Below, in pieces: positions 1-10,930 of a DNA stretch of 64,000 nucleotides (its first letter is position 1; each line of letters starts with the position of its first letter). A program made the position numbers and the translations under genes. The notes under the pieces were generated by a model that made no database searches, was not told where the DNA came from, and saw only the letters and a list, made by a program, of their open reading frames with translations. This DNA is from Odiellus spinosus (lineage: Eukaryota; Arthropoda; Arachnida; Opiliones; Phalangiidae). Where the stretch lies: positions 1,612,001-1,676,000 of the forward strand of contig OY987225.1 of the NCBI GenBank assembly GCA_963920705.1, given 5' to 3'.

Positions 1-110
1 TAAATTTTGCGTTTTAAAAGAAAATTTAACATATCTGTCCCTTCAGCCATCTGAAATCATAACAGATCTTTCGGGGTCTTTGTTCACAAAGACATTTTTG
101 ATATAATATC
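1..110 (+). repeat. Arm of a long inverted repeat (matches 13572-13681)
   Basis: The window opens inside the same sequence that forms the right arm of the inverted repeat at 13467-13676 (ATATCTGTCCCTTCAGCCATC and on). The spacer inverted repeat therefore probably also lay to the left of copy 1. Confidence 0.8.
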
Positions 111-266
111 TGTTCCTTCAGTCTTACATTTTATTGTAAACTTCAATATCAGTAGACTTGCCCTATAATAGTATTAAGTTATATATTAATAATATAAACA
201 TCGCAATTTTCCATATCGTGAGACTTTTTCTTTAAAAATCGGAAAATATTTAGTTGTATATTATAC

Positions 267-1017
267 AAAAACGTAGATTTGCTTCTCACTTCTAAAAAAG
301 TGCATTTATACCCAACGATGTTCGACCAAAGCCGTAAAGGTACGGAAATTAAAAATTCAAAACCGTGAAGGGTTAAAATTAAAAATTAACGGTTAAAGAA
401 ATAAGAAAGCCAGAGTCTAAGAAATTAGGAACTTATAGATATTAATACGAATAAAAATTATACAAAAAAAAGACGTATAAATTCGGCCTATGGAAAGTTT
501 AAATTATGTAGTCATTCTATAGGGAGACAGCAAAGAGCCAAGGAGGAAAGAAAGCCTGACGTCATGGAACTCCCTTACTGGAGGAGCGTTTGTAATGCCT
601 ACTTCTGTAACTCCCTCGCTAAGGGGGATGACACCGAGGTGAGAGATAGAAACCTCTGACGTATCAATATCTCCTTTGCTGACTCCCTATAGTAGAGTCC
701 ACCCTTGGACCGGCTATATTTTACGCCACCCCTATATATGTAAACATTTCTATTTTTAAGGGTGAATCTACTATTAAAACTTTGCATAGGCTGAATTTAT
801 ACGTCTTTTTTTTGTATAATTTTTATTCATATTAATATCTAAAAGTATAACATCCTAATTTCTTCGACTGTGGCTTTCTTATTTCTTTAACCGTTAATTT
901 TTAATTTCTGACCCTTCACGGTTTTGAATTTTTAATTTCCGTACCTTTACGGCTTTGGTCGACCATCGTTGGGTATAAATGCACTTTTTAGAAGTGCGAA
1001 GCAAAGCTACGTTTTTT
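267..1017. mobile_element. Foldback element of about 750 bp, copy 1
   Basis: Long terminal inverted repeats: the left arm (AAAACGTAG, then GTGCATTTATACCCAACGATG) is matched on the right by CATCGTTGGGTATAAATGCAC and CTACGTTTTT. A second inner pair carries AAAAAGACGTATAAATTC, and the two pairs together make most of the element self-complementary. There is no transposase, and the open frames inside are by-products of the inverted repeat. No clean target duplication was seen. Confidence 0.75.
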
Positions 1018-1181
1018 ATATCTATTTGCTTTTAGTGGATATAAGTTATGAACTTAAAAACGTTAACCCTACTTCGGGTTAATACAATGGGGTCTCCATC
1101 ATGATACGAAATGAAAGAAATAAAGAAAAGAATAAAAAACGCTTGTTTAAAATAAATCAGAAGCAGGGCTCATTAACTCTT

Positions 1182-1790
1182 ACCCATCCGCTGTAAAATA
1201 CTCAATCTAACTCGCTAATATCTGAAATTTACAGTTTTGGTGGAATTGTGATATTAAAATCCGCTTTTCCAAAAGGCATAGGCAGGTTTAAATGAAATTC
1301 GTAGAAATTATCAATAAAATCTGGTACTATTAATACAAATAACTTAAATACTTTTTCCGACTTCTTTCGCGATACGAAACGAAATGGTCCGTCAAAGTAA
1401 ACTAAACCAATAAAAAAATACTTGTCTAAAAAAAAAGATCAGAATCAGGGTCCATTAACTTGGGTTCGCGCAGAAGGAGAAGGTAGAAAAAACTTTATTT
1501 TTTCAGCTCCAAACAGTCAAATACCCGAGATTATTTACCCTTCATAAAAACTGATAAAAAATTCAACCCACACTTTACTTATTGTCCGTCTCGTATTGAA
1601 AACAATTCGTAGAAGGCTATGGACTGTCTTATCTTTTTTAAACAATAGCATGGTGCGTTAGTATTTCTTAGCTTTCGCTCTATTACTTCTAATATCTAAT
1701 TAAACAGTGTTCGCTGTTAGTTCAACAACATCGATATATTTTACGATTGTTCAACCTTCTTTCGCAGCACTTACGAAACACGTGACCATA
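1182..1790 (+). repeat. Interspersed repeat R, copy a
   Basis: About 600 bp present four times in the window (also 14771, 26800 and 28446). Landmarks are CAGTTTTGGTGGAATTGTGA, AAATGGTCCGTCAAAGTAAA and GGTCCATTAACTTGGGTTCG. No coding potential or terminal repeats recognised. Confidence 0.8.
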
Positions 1791-3583
1791 ATGAGGACGT
1801 AGATTGCGGGTAATTTTTATTTTCAAAATTTCGAAAATATAAACATCGATTATGAAATAATGTATTATTCACCGTCGTGGTAATTTTGTTCTATGGCTAT
1901 ATTTTGAATTGTTTTTTCACGATCTGTCCGAAAATATGACTATATTTTCTAAATGAGGCTTTTTCTTTATATCTCCAAAAGAAATAAAGAATTTATAAGA
2001 AAATAATAAATCTGATGTCGCGTCAAAAACGTTGTCACACTCGAGTAGCTGTCTTGAAAAATTAGCGAATATTTCTCGCCCCCATTTATTTTTATTTATT
2101 TTTTATTTAATCTTTAAAGTGATCCTGACACATATTTTTCACGAACTACAAATAGAAATAGTGATATTTCCGGCTAGATCGTTAAAAAAGGATTCAAAAA
2201 ATATATAAATATGTCACTGAACAAAATTACACGAAAACATACATTTTATAATCGACGTTTTTTGAAATTTTCGAAATTTTGAAAATAAAAATTCCACGCA
2301 ATCCACGTCATCACTATGGTCACGTGTTTCATAATTATGGCACCAGAGTGATAAGGTCGCTTTCGCGCGGTCTTTCTAGTAAAAGTACTTGAATCCAAAT
2401 CAAATACCTTTCGTATTTAAATTGTTTTTAATTACGTTTCAGAAATAATCTACGTCATATATTGGGAAACAAAAAATATATTTTTGTCATTTTAATTTTG
2501 AAGTTTCTTTCTATAAGGCGTCAACCGGAAGAGGAATAAAATTTTGAATATGTCGTTTTAATAGACGAAATCGGAATTGAAGAGGAACTTACAGGGGGCG
2601 TTTCGAACGTTTTCAGGCGTAACGAAACGAAAGAGAGCTTCGTTACGTAACAAAAAGAAATTTTCGACTTGGAAGTTAAGCCGGATATCCCTTAGGAGAA
2701 CTGAAAAACACTATGTTGATGTAACATAAACCCAAAATTCTTATTGACCAGAATTAAAGGGGAACTATAAGCTAAAAATGGAAGAGGTTTTGAATTTACA
2801 ATTAATCGTAACTTGTCTGCGTAATTTATCATTTTATAATTTTATAATTTATGTTCAAATAAAAATGCCACCGTTTTAATCAACTGTTAAATGTTAAAAA
2901 AGAGGTTTGGTTTTTGGTTCTCCGTTTGTCCACTTGACCAAGGCTCGAAGATTGAATGAAAAACGCATTTAAGGAAATTTCTCCACGAATTAATTTGAAC
3001 AATTCGGAAGAGGTTAAACACTCGAACGCTTTATGCTCCGAACAAGGCTTAAATTATTAAGAAGCTGGAAAATTTTACCGTTGTTCTATGGTTTGAATAT
3101 TATATAAAATCGTAGAAAAAATAATAATTCAAATTGTCGCGAGTGTATGGATACAAATTTTCTCGCTTCTTCTCTAACTCTATTATCCTAAAAGGCAATA
3201 AACATTCTCAAGTTTCGAACCACAAGAGAGAAAAACCCTTTTATATGAATATTGAATCTTAGCTGAACTAGTATTCCGCTGAAGAAGGCAGCGAGGATTT
3301 AGACTTAAGAGGGGTTTTTGACTATCCGCTCGAAGCAGATAGGAGTTGGCATTTATCAATGTCAACGTCTCTATTTCCCTGGTTCGTCAACTGTCCTTTC
3401 TAGCTCGTTACAACTCAAAGGGGAGTGGTTTCCTCTAAAACAGCTACTACTATATGGAGAATGAAGATAAGGAGTAGAAATTGAGCCATAAAATTGATTC
3501 TTCCCATTAAGAAACAAATTAATCTGTTCATACCTACACGTAATACTATTAACAATTTTAAATTCAACCCGAAAATGACCCCT

Positions 3584-3921
3584 ATCTTAAAATGACCGTA
3601 ACTTTTCTCTATGATCCCCTAGACATAAACCGATTGCACCATTGGAAACAACACATTTCCTGTATTATTTTAAGGCAATCAAATTTTGTTTCGCCACTCG
3701 AAAAAGATGTTTCGCCACTCGATAGAAATTGAGCAAAATCCCGAAAACCCCTATTTTAAAACAGCAGTAACTTTTCTCTATGATCTCCTAGACATAAACC
3801 GATTGCACCATTGGAAAGTAGACGTTCTTTAGATTATTTAAGGGTAATCAAATTTTGTTTCGCCACTCGAAAAAGGTGTTTCGCCACTCGATAGAAATCG
3901 AGCAAAATCCGGAAAACACTT
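3584..3921 (+). repeat. Two tandem 169-bp units, copy 1
   Basis: The unit includes CTCTATGATC, ATAAACCGATTGCACCATTG and two TTTCGCCACTCG motifs. Both units carry the doubled motif, so it occurs four times. Confidence 0.85.
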
Positions 3922-4877
3922 ATGTCTTAAAACAGCTTTAACTACAGTTTTCTACTCCTGTATATATATATATTCTCCGTGTTGCCTATTGATGTATTAC
4001 CTCCTCTGGAGCGACACGTCTAGAGCCTCGAATCGAGGCAGCTAGTGAAGCCACTCTAACTTGCCTTTTGAAATTGGCCAACGGAGTAGGTGATACGTCG
4101 CTTCGTTGTTGTTTCCAATTCAGATGGAAATTTATTTGGTTTGGCCATTCTTCGGAGATATGGCTTTTCTCAAAAAAGCTCCTTGGGGTCATTCGAGCGG
4201 GTTTTATTAAAACGTATAAGGGTGCCAAAATTCCGTGTTTAAGCTAATTTTAGCGATAAGTACGAATATGCTCGCGTTGGACGAGGTGTACAAATTTTCT
4301 GTGAAAGTTCAGGATCATTTTTTTATTGTAATTTTGAAAATTTTAATTAGAATTTCGCTGCTTGAATCGTCTTTAATTGTTCACGAAAATGACGTCATAA
4401 ATTTCTTTAAAATAAAAAGACGTATGGGCTGAATGTTTTTGTAAAAGAGAAGAGTGTTTTTGGCAAAAGCAATCCGGAGGTTTTTGTTTTTTGTAAAAGC
4501 GGAGGAGCTCGCGTGTTTTTAACCGTTAGGTTTTTGGTCCGATCTAACTTTATCTAATGCAGATCTCATTTTGAGTCCGTATATAGGGTAAAATTTGAAT
4601 ATTTTAATGGTTTGTTTTCGTATATTTATCGCGGTTTCGTGAGCGCTGAAAATAATGAAAATCCACTACTAGTATTAACAAGTTCTTTTATGTCGAGTGC
4701 TTTAGGTCATTATCGAGACGAGTCGCTTTAATTCGCCCGTTTAAATACGCTTAAGTTATGGCCGACACGAGAAGAGGCGACCAAATCGACGCCGGACGTT
4801 TTAAACAAATCAAAATATCCTAAATTGGCCAGATGGGTTTGGAGGCGAGACGTCTTTGAAATCATCCAACTCCGAAG

Positions 4878-4937
4878 ATGGAAAACGGAAATATTACATC
4901 GACTAATCCTTATAATTTCACTTTTGCCTTAAGACAG
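4878..4937 (+). CDS. Candidate earlier exon of IR-like gene copy 1
   Basis: The sequence from an ATG at 4878 reads MENGNITSTNPYNFTFALRQ up to a very good donor (CAG|GTAAGAATG) at 4937/4938, in phase 0, matching the exon at 5121. An upstream acceptor may exist instead of this ATG, because the frame is open back to about 4863. There is no signal peptide, so if this is coding, at least one more upstream exon is likely. Confidence 0.25.
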
Positions 4938-5120
4938 GTAAGAATGAGGCGCGAAACACGAACAAATCTTCCATCTCCTTTAATCAGCGGTAGAGAAATG
5001 ATTTCGTATTAAGATTGAAATAGCCCTAATTATATTAAAAACTCTTTTGATGGTACACGCGTACGGGCGATAGATGCCTTTACAATTCGATGACGTAACA
5101 TTTATTTTCAACATGGACAG

Positions 5121-5333
5121 TCTGTGGCTTATATATTTTTCAATGAGAAATACGAGGTTTACAAGTACCGAAAATTTTTGTTGCCTTGGCTTATTTTTCA
5201 ATCTTTAAAATCTTTAAATAATGTCAATCTGATTTTTACGAGCAACAACGAATTGAAGAAAAGCCTCCGGAATTTAAACGTCACCAAATTCGACGATACG
5301 TTTCATTTGCACTCCACTGGTCATCGCCTTGGC
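5121..5333 (+). CDS. Candidate upstream exon of IR-like gene copy 1
   Basis: A 71-codon open stretch lies between an acceptor (ACATGGACAG) and a strong donor (GGC|GTAAGTAAA). Both ends are phase 0, which fits the proposed phase-0 start of the next exon at 5593. It reads SVAYIFFNEKYEVYK at its start and HLHSTGHRLG at its end, which could be part of ligand-binding lobe S1. No S1 motif is decisive. The only difference from copy 2 in this stretch is a silent Gly change at 5333, but the region lies in a near-identical tract, so this says little about selection. Confidence 0.4.
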
Positions 5334-5592
5334 GTAAGTAAACGATAGTGATATTCGAGAAACGGCAATACTGCCTGGCGTGTCGCGTAACCTCTGACTA
5401 ATTACGAACGCGTTCTTTGGAACAAAAGAAGAAATGAACTCCCGTCTTAATTACCTTTAAAAGATAGTCATTAACGTAAAATGTCTCTCGGAAGAGAAGG
5501 AAACAAATGAATCTTGGGTGTCGCTGAATTTCTCCAGCCTTCGCGTCCAATTCTAATCGATTTTATACTTGGCTATCGTTGGTCGCGAGCAG

Positions 5593-7380
5593 ATACTTGA
5601 TACAGCGATACGTTTTTATGATATAGACCATGCTACGGTGATTTATTTTCACGTATCTCCGTATTTGTTCGTTGAATCCTACGCAATATTTTCGACGTTA
5701 AAACCGGATGAGAGGGATGATTCGAAAGCGCTGTCGATCAAGGGACTCGGGGACTCAGTTTGGGTCCTGGTGGCTTTGTCGTTGCTCGCGGTGTCATTCG
5801 TCTCTTCTAGCATCGCCTTCGGAAAGAGAACGCGTCGTGAAAGTCGTTTTTCTTCGTTCGTCAAGTCAATTTGGATCCACGGGGCTGATATTCTAAACAA
5901 CTGTAAGTATCCGAATCGAAAGGCAATAACGAAGAAAAGAAACGTGCCAGAAGTATCGGGACTATTCTATTCCAAACGTAGAGGTCCGATTAGAAATTAA
6001 AGGATAGTTGGGGGATATCCGATATAGACTTCGAGTTCCCGTAGAGGTATTTCTTCGAGTTCATCGAGAGACACGGTTCGAATTTACCCGAGAAATACGT
6101 CTCGAAGTTACTTCAAAGATACCATAAGAACTCGACCGTTAAGCGTATGGTTAATCAAGACGTAATCTGTGCAAATAATTATTCTTAATTTTTGATTGGC
6201 AGCCGTGGCGCGCGTGAAGAATGTCGCTGCACCATTGAAGCAAATACGAGCCTGGTGGCTCTTGGGAGTAGTATTCATAATTCAATTTTGGTCTGGTGGT
6301 TTGAAGAGCGACATTCTCGTGGATGACTCTTTATTCATCGATTCTTTGGAGGACGTGATGTCCAAACCAAACATAATTAGTTATTTCCGGTCAAATACTT
6401 TGTTCGAGGTAAGGTCTCGCTCGGGATCCTTTCAACATTTAGGTAGAATGAGGTATTGACCGAGTGATACCCTCTTCGGACGAGCCGCGTAATTAGCCGG
6501 TTTAATAAGATTTGACCCGGGTCTTTTCGGTTCAACAGTCCGCCGAGGGTAAGGCGAAAGGTAAAGGTGGCTCCAGCTGGTATAACGCGTATAGTAAACC
6601 AAACATTAGAACCGAAACCCAACTTGGTCTATCATCATTATCCCTTCAGCCACGAGTCAATCACGCCGTCCCCGCTTACTGTTAAATATTGCAGGACAAA
6701 TATTCAAAAGACGCCAATTTGAGGCAGCACCTCCGAATAAGAATTGAAAAGAATTCTAGGCAGTACAATGGAGAAGCGATTGAAAAATTTGCTAGCGGGG
6801 AAGCTGTAATTATCGAACAAACTATCTGGATGGCGCCGAATCAAACATTCGAGAAACTCCAGCGAAACAAGAGGAAAATGTACATGGGAAAGACGAAATA
6901 CGAACAGCACTACAGTCACATGATCTTCAACAAACGATTGCCTCGCCATATCAAGGAGAGAATCGACTACGTGTAAGAAAACTCGGGTGCACTTCGTATC
7001 GTTTAAGAGTAAAAATGAAATTATATTTTATTAGCGCAACGAGAGCAACTGAAACCAGACAGATGGAACCCTGTTATCGAAAAGTAACGTTCTTAAAGCG
7101 ACAAATCCTATTTTCGGCCACCTCGATGTCTTTCACGCCAATGAACGTCGCCTCTCTCACCGTCATTTTTCGTCTTTGGATTATCGGCCTATCATTGGCC
7201 GTAGTAACCTTCTGTTTCGAATTTTTCGGGGATTCACGGTGCCGAAAAAGGTTCGTATTCATTTCAGCTAGAAGAAGCGTAAAGCAAATCCACTTTTCTA
7301 TCATTCCTTTGTTTGGAGGACAACATGAAAGTATTTCTTCGCGCGAATATCCCAATAAGGTTAGGCCTAACTCGGACTAA
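5593..7380 (+). CDS. Ionotropic-receptor-like ligand-gated channel, copy 1 (3' four exons)
   Basis: Four exons join in frame: 5593-5902, 6203-6408, 6695-6972 and 7035-7380, with GT-AG introns of 300, 286 and 62 nt in phases 1, 0 and 2. They encode 379 residues. Residues 1-50 look like the end of ligand-binding lobe S1 (VSPYLFVESYAIF, then LKP). M1 is about 55-76 (VWVLVALSLLAVSFV), followed by a pore region with WIHGADILNN. M3 is about 119-143 (RAWWLLGVVFII, then GGLKSDILVDD) and leads into IDSLEDV. S2 includes ASGEAVIIE and RIDYVATRATE. M4 is about 303-327 (MNVASLTVIF, LWIIGLSLAVV). The order M1-pore-M3-S2-M4 is that of iGluR/IR channels, and the wording around M3 and M4 is IR-like. The product would be a plasma-membrane cation channel subunit, possibly chemosensory (family inference). 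The first acceptor is uncertain and the N-terminus is missing. A 4-nt loss relative to copy 2 removes the stop and adds 21 residues. Confidence 0.8.
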
Positions 7381-8204
7381 TTATCCCGCTTACAGAATAT
7401 TCAAGACGCTGTGGATTCTTATAAAGGGGGTAGGTTATATTCCTTCGAAGCAACGTTTATCCTCTTTGAACGCACCAGGGCGAAAATTCGCGGTACCCCT
7501 GGACTCATTTCTCCAAGATGTTCTTTTTCTAATAAAATATTTCTTCTTTTCTCGATTCAATGATAGATTCTGTTGAACCATCAAAAGGCTTCGACAACAA
7601 TTTCTTCAATTCCCCGGAATCGTGGCTTCTCTCGTACGCTTTAAGGATAACGCCAGTTTAATAAGCGCTTATAATACTGTACTTCGAAATATCGACACGT
7701 GACTAAAGGGAAGATCAAAATATCGCAGATCGAAGGGTTGACTAATCCGCCTAATAATCACGGTACAAGCCTGTAGCTTTGACCGCGCTATAGTGATTGC
7801 GTAATTGAGTCCGCAGTCAGTTACGTAATCGTGGTTAACCCCTCACCCCCGCTTAATAAAATAAAGATAATAACTCAATCAAAAGCTGAAAAAACTGAGA
7901 GTTGGCTTGATAATCGGTCTCTTTGAATAGCCCAAACCTTGTTAATCGATATATTTGTACCGAACACCTCAAAATTTTAAATTAAATCTAATGTCCATCC
8001 CACTATTATTAATGTTAAGATACTTGATGCAAAAGTAAAATGTTAATATTTAATCTAATCTTAAATGTTCGTGTTTTTAAATTAATGAATGTTGTCGATG
8101 AAATACTAATCAATCGAACGTGGATCTCGGTGTGGAGAGCGAGGGGTCAGACGCTCCACCACTCGGGTGTACGAAATGTTTCAACTCTTTGCAAAATCAA
8201 GAGT

Positions 8205-8460
8205 GACGTCCCCCTGGGTGGTGAGCCCTCTCAGCTCTGGTGGCGCGACAAGGGGATCCGGGTTCGATCGCAGCTTATAGGGCCAGGTGAAAAACTGGGC
8301 TGCAAACCTTCCGCCTTGAATTTTCAAAAGGGTTTTTCTCCGAGGCCTTCGGTTTCCTCTTTGCGCGAAAACTCACGGAGGTTAAGGGTATTTAGTAAGC
8401 GTAGGGTCACTCGTGGTTAGCAGTGGCACGAGGGTTAACTATTTCCACCCGACGCTTTTC
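8205..8460 (+). mobile_element. tRNA-derived SINE-like element, copy 1
   Basis: GGTGGTGAGCCCTCTCAG followed by CCGGGTTCGATCGCAGC resembles the A and B boxes of a tRNA-type pol III promoter. The next part, with TTTTTCTCCGAGGCCTTCGG and TTTCCTC, resembles a conserved SINE core. No poly(A) tail or target duplication was defined. It is present in both duplication copies, so it inserted earlier. Confidence 0.55.
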
Positions 8461-9170
8461 TAAAATCAGCCCGATGATATCCCTTCTCTAGAACCAGCTT
8501 AAATTAATGTTATAATAAATTCATAATCGATGTTTGGAATCGCCGAAAACATAATTAATGGCGTGTATTTAAAGTTAAATGTTAATTGTTCTTAATTAAT
8601 GTATCGTAAGCAACCGTGTAACTTGACACTTCTAATTACCATTAAAAATTAAATGCTTGACGTTAGATCGCGTGTCTGGTGAAATATTCTTCGATCCAAA
8701 CTTTGTTTCGAGTTAAATTCAACAAAGAATAAAAGTTTCGCGTTGGAAATAATTTAGCACGCATGGGGAGGTTATTTTCTATCCATTTCTCTTTTCTAAC
8801 TTTCGTAATGTTCCAAAATAATGACGCTTTTAATATTCTTTTAACCTTTTCTACCGATCGTTTTTCATCATTAAAAGTAATATACGCGTTAAAATTAGCA
8901 ACATCGATTGGTTGATTTCCTTTGGACGAAACGAGTACATGAAACGAGCCAACCAATTCGCTGCTGGACATTTTGCGGGGCCGAATATCCTGAAACCCAT
9001 TAGCCCACCCTCTTTAAGATTGTATTAAGCAAATAAGAGTACGTGTCTGTTTCCGTTAAGTCATTATTGAACGGCAGTCAGTAGGGGCAACGTGAATATT
9101 ATATCTGACATTAGTTTGTTTTAGTTTTATTTCGCGCTGAAAATGTTTTAAACTATAGAAAATATACTAC

Positions 9171-10788
9171 TTAAAGTGTTAGTAAAGGGATTTGGCTTAC
9201 CTCATGGATTTCGCTTAAACTATTTTTTTTTGTATAGATTATAACCCCCTCTTTCAGGTACAATTTAGTTTTCATCAAAACTCCACGTCTAAGTATATTA
9301 AAATTAAGTTCAAACATTGATAAAAAACCTATGTGAAAAAACTGGCGCCATACGAATTTGATTCCCTAAGAATTTCTGACGTTTCAGTTTAGGAGTTTAT
9401 ACCCCAATTTTAGTTATAAATATGGTACTTTTTTTCCTACTACGTAGAATTACGTCTTCTACCGTCGCTGAGCGGAACCCACGTAAAACTGTGCCTTCCC
9501 CTCATATTCCTAGTTTTTTCCTCCATTTGGCAAAGGCCCCATCATCCTTGAACGGAAATGCGGTAGACTTCGAGTTCGAATCGACGCCTCGAAAAAAAAA
9601 CCAGCAGCGGCGTAGTTTCGGCCGAGGCGAGCCTAGTTTTTTCGCAGGCCATGAACTGCGCCGTTTATGCTTACTGCCATGTCGCGTCTCTCAGCTCTCC
9701 CGTGAACGAGCCTGGACAGAATTTTCACTTTTAATTTCGTGGTTTCCCACGGACCTACGGTCTCACACCGTGCTTGTTGCGCGTGGCCAGTGGCCACTCG
9801 ACAGCTGCTGACCCCTGTTGGCAGAGTCACGCTCGACTCCTGAGCTTTTTAGATCACGGGGCGCCCAGAAATAACCGGCGGCGGAAGCTCGACTGCCTCG
9901 CCAAAAATATTAGATATATCGGCGCGCGAGAGAGAAACCCCTATCGACCGTAATAGCGAAAAGAGACGAAGCCAGACGGATAGAGAAGAGAGGATGACTA
10001 AATTTACTCTCTCTAGCTTTTTCACTGTTGACTCTTCGAGAGCGAACACTACCTTGGAGTTTAGTAGGAAAACAGTAGCACGCTTGGTACTTTTTCGGTA
10101 TCAGACTTGGTGGCCTAGAGGAAATTTTCCCGATGCCTAGCTAAATACCGCCCGCCTACCCTTAATAAACCAGTTCATTTTTAGAGCCACTACCTTGGAG
10201 TTTAGTAGGAAAACAGTAGCACGCTTGGTACTTTTTCGGTATCAGACTTGGTGGCCTAGAGGAAATTTTCCCGATGCCTAGCTAAATACCGCCCGCCTAC
10301 CCTTAATAAACCAGTTCATTTTTAGAGCCACTACCTTGGAGTTTAGTAGGAAAACAGTAGCAAGCTTGGTACTTTTTCGGTATCAGACTTGGTGGCCTAG
10401 AGGAAATTTTCCCGATGCCTAGCTAAATACCGCCCGCCTACCCTTAATAAACCAGTTCATTTTTAGAGCCACTACCTTGGAGTTTAGTAGGAAAACAGTA
10501 GCACGCTTGGTACTTTTTCGGTATCAGACTTGGTGGCCTAGAGGATATTCTCCCGATGCCTAGCTAAATACCGCCCGCCTACCCTTAATAAACCAGTGCA
10601 TTTTTAGAGCCACGTTGTTGCTTGTAAACAAAAGTTCCATATGTGAGAGTATCGTTTTCTTTTCAATATAAATAAATAACAGCTCGTCAGATTTGCATAA
10701 AATTTTAGACACGCATTATTTTAACGTAACAGTTTCTAAAAATAAAATAATTAGCCCAAGTGTGAAAATCCCTTTACTAACACTTTAA
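9171..10788. mobile_element. TTAA-flanked element (1.6 kb), only in copy 1
   Basis: The terminal inverted repeat AGTGTTAGTAAAGGGATTT is flanked by TTAA on both sides (9171-9174 and 10785-10788). The homologous site in copy 2, near 23033, is uninterrupted with a single TTAA. That identifies an insertion after the duplication or a precise loss from copy 2. TTAA target sites are used by piggyBac- and Kolobok-type transposons. No transposase is visible. The interior has a GC-richer block at 9460-9840 and a 141-bp tandem array. Confidence 0.85.
10047..10610 (+). repeat. Four exact-period 141-bp tandem units
   Basis: Unit starts are at 10047, 10188, 10329 and 10470, each opening with CACTACCTTGGAGTTTAGTA. 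Units differ by only a few bases. The array sits wholly inside the TTAA-flanked element. Confidence 0.95.
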
Positions 10789-10930
10789 ATTGCTTTTGGT
10801 TATTACAGACGCTTGGTCGATATGAGTAAGTCAAAGTTACGAGCGCTGTTGAAAGTTGAAATGATATGATTGGCCCGATTTTATAATTCACTTACACTCG
10901 AATTTTACGAAGCTTTAGAAATTAATTTAG

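Larger units (their letters stand above)
1437..5482. repeat. Near-identical tract shared with 15032-19077
   Basis: The offset is constant at 13595 with no indel. The only mismatch I found is at 5333 (C) versus 18928 (T). Immediately left (1100-1436) and right (5483 on) the two copies differ by several percent with indels. Comparison was by eye, line by line in places and by identical open frames elsewhere. Confidence 0.85.
1..10930. repeat. Segmental tandem duplication, copy 1
   Basis: It aligns collinearly with 13572-23178; the offset grows from 13571 to 13595 through small indels. Homology on the right ends just after GAAATTAATTTA at about 10928. The left end is outside the window. It contains the IR-like gene, a foldback, interspersed and tandem repeats, a SINE-like element and a 1.6-kb insertion missing from copy 2. 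Confidence 0.95.

Noticed and set aside
599..787. Minus-strand frame repeated at 14185-14373
   Set aside because: It lies inside the 750-bp foldback element; the recurrence follows from the duplication.
3986..4228. 80-codon minus-strand frame with protein-like composition, repeated at 17581-17823
   Set aside because: It is identical in both copies only because it lies in the homogenised tract; no domain, splice context or start signal supports it.
4235..4432. 65-codon plus-strand frame before the receptor gene, considered as its signal-peptide exon
   Set aside because: No acceptor or donor fits the next exon, and the hydrophobic stretch is explained by AT-rich codons.
8663..8971. 102-codon minus-strand frame, with a partly matching frame at 22628-22813
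   Set aside because: The two copies share the start, but then most differences change amino acids and the frames diverge after an indel, so no constraint is visible.
9422..9811. 129-codon frame in the TTAA element, considered as a transposase remnant
   Set aside because: It has a serine/arginine-rich composition from GC-rich DNA, with no DDE or zinc-finger pattern.
10047..10610. 141-bp array considered as a coding repeat
   Set aside because: 141 is divisible by 3, but each unit carries stops in the frames I checked, and the array lies in a non-coding element.
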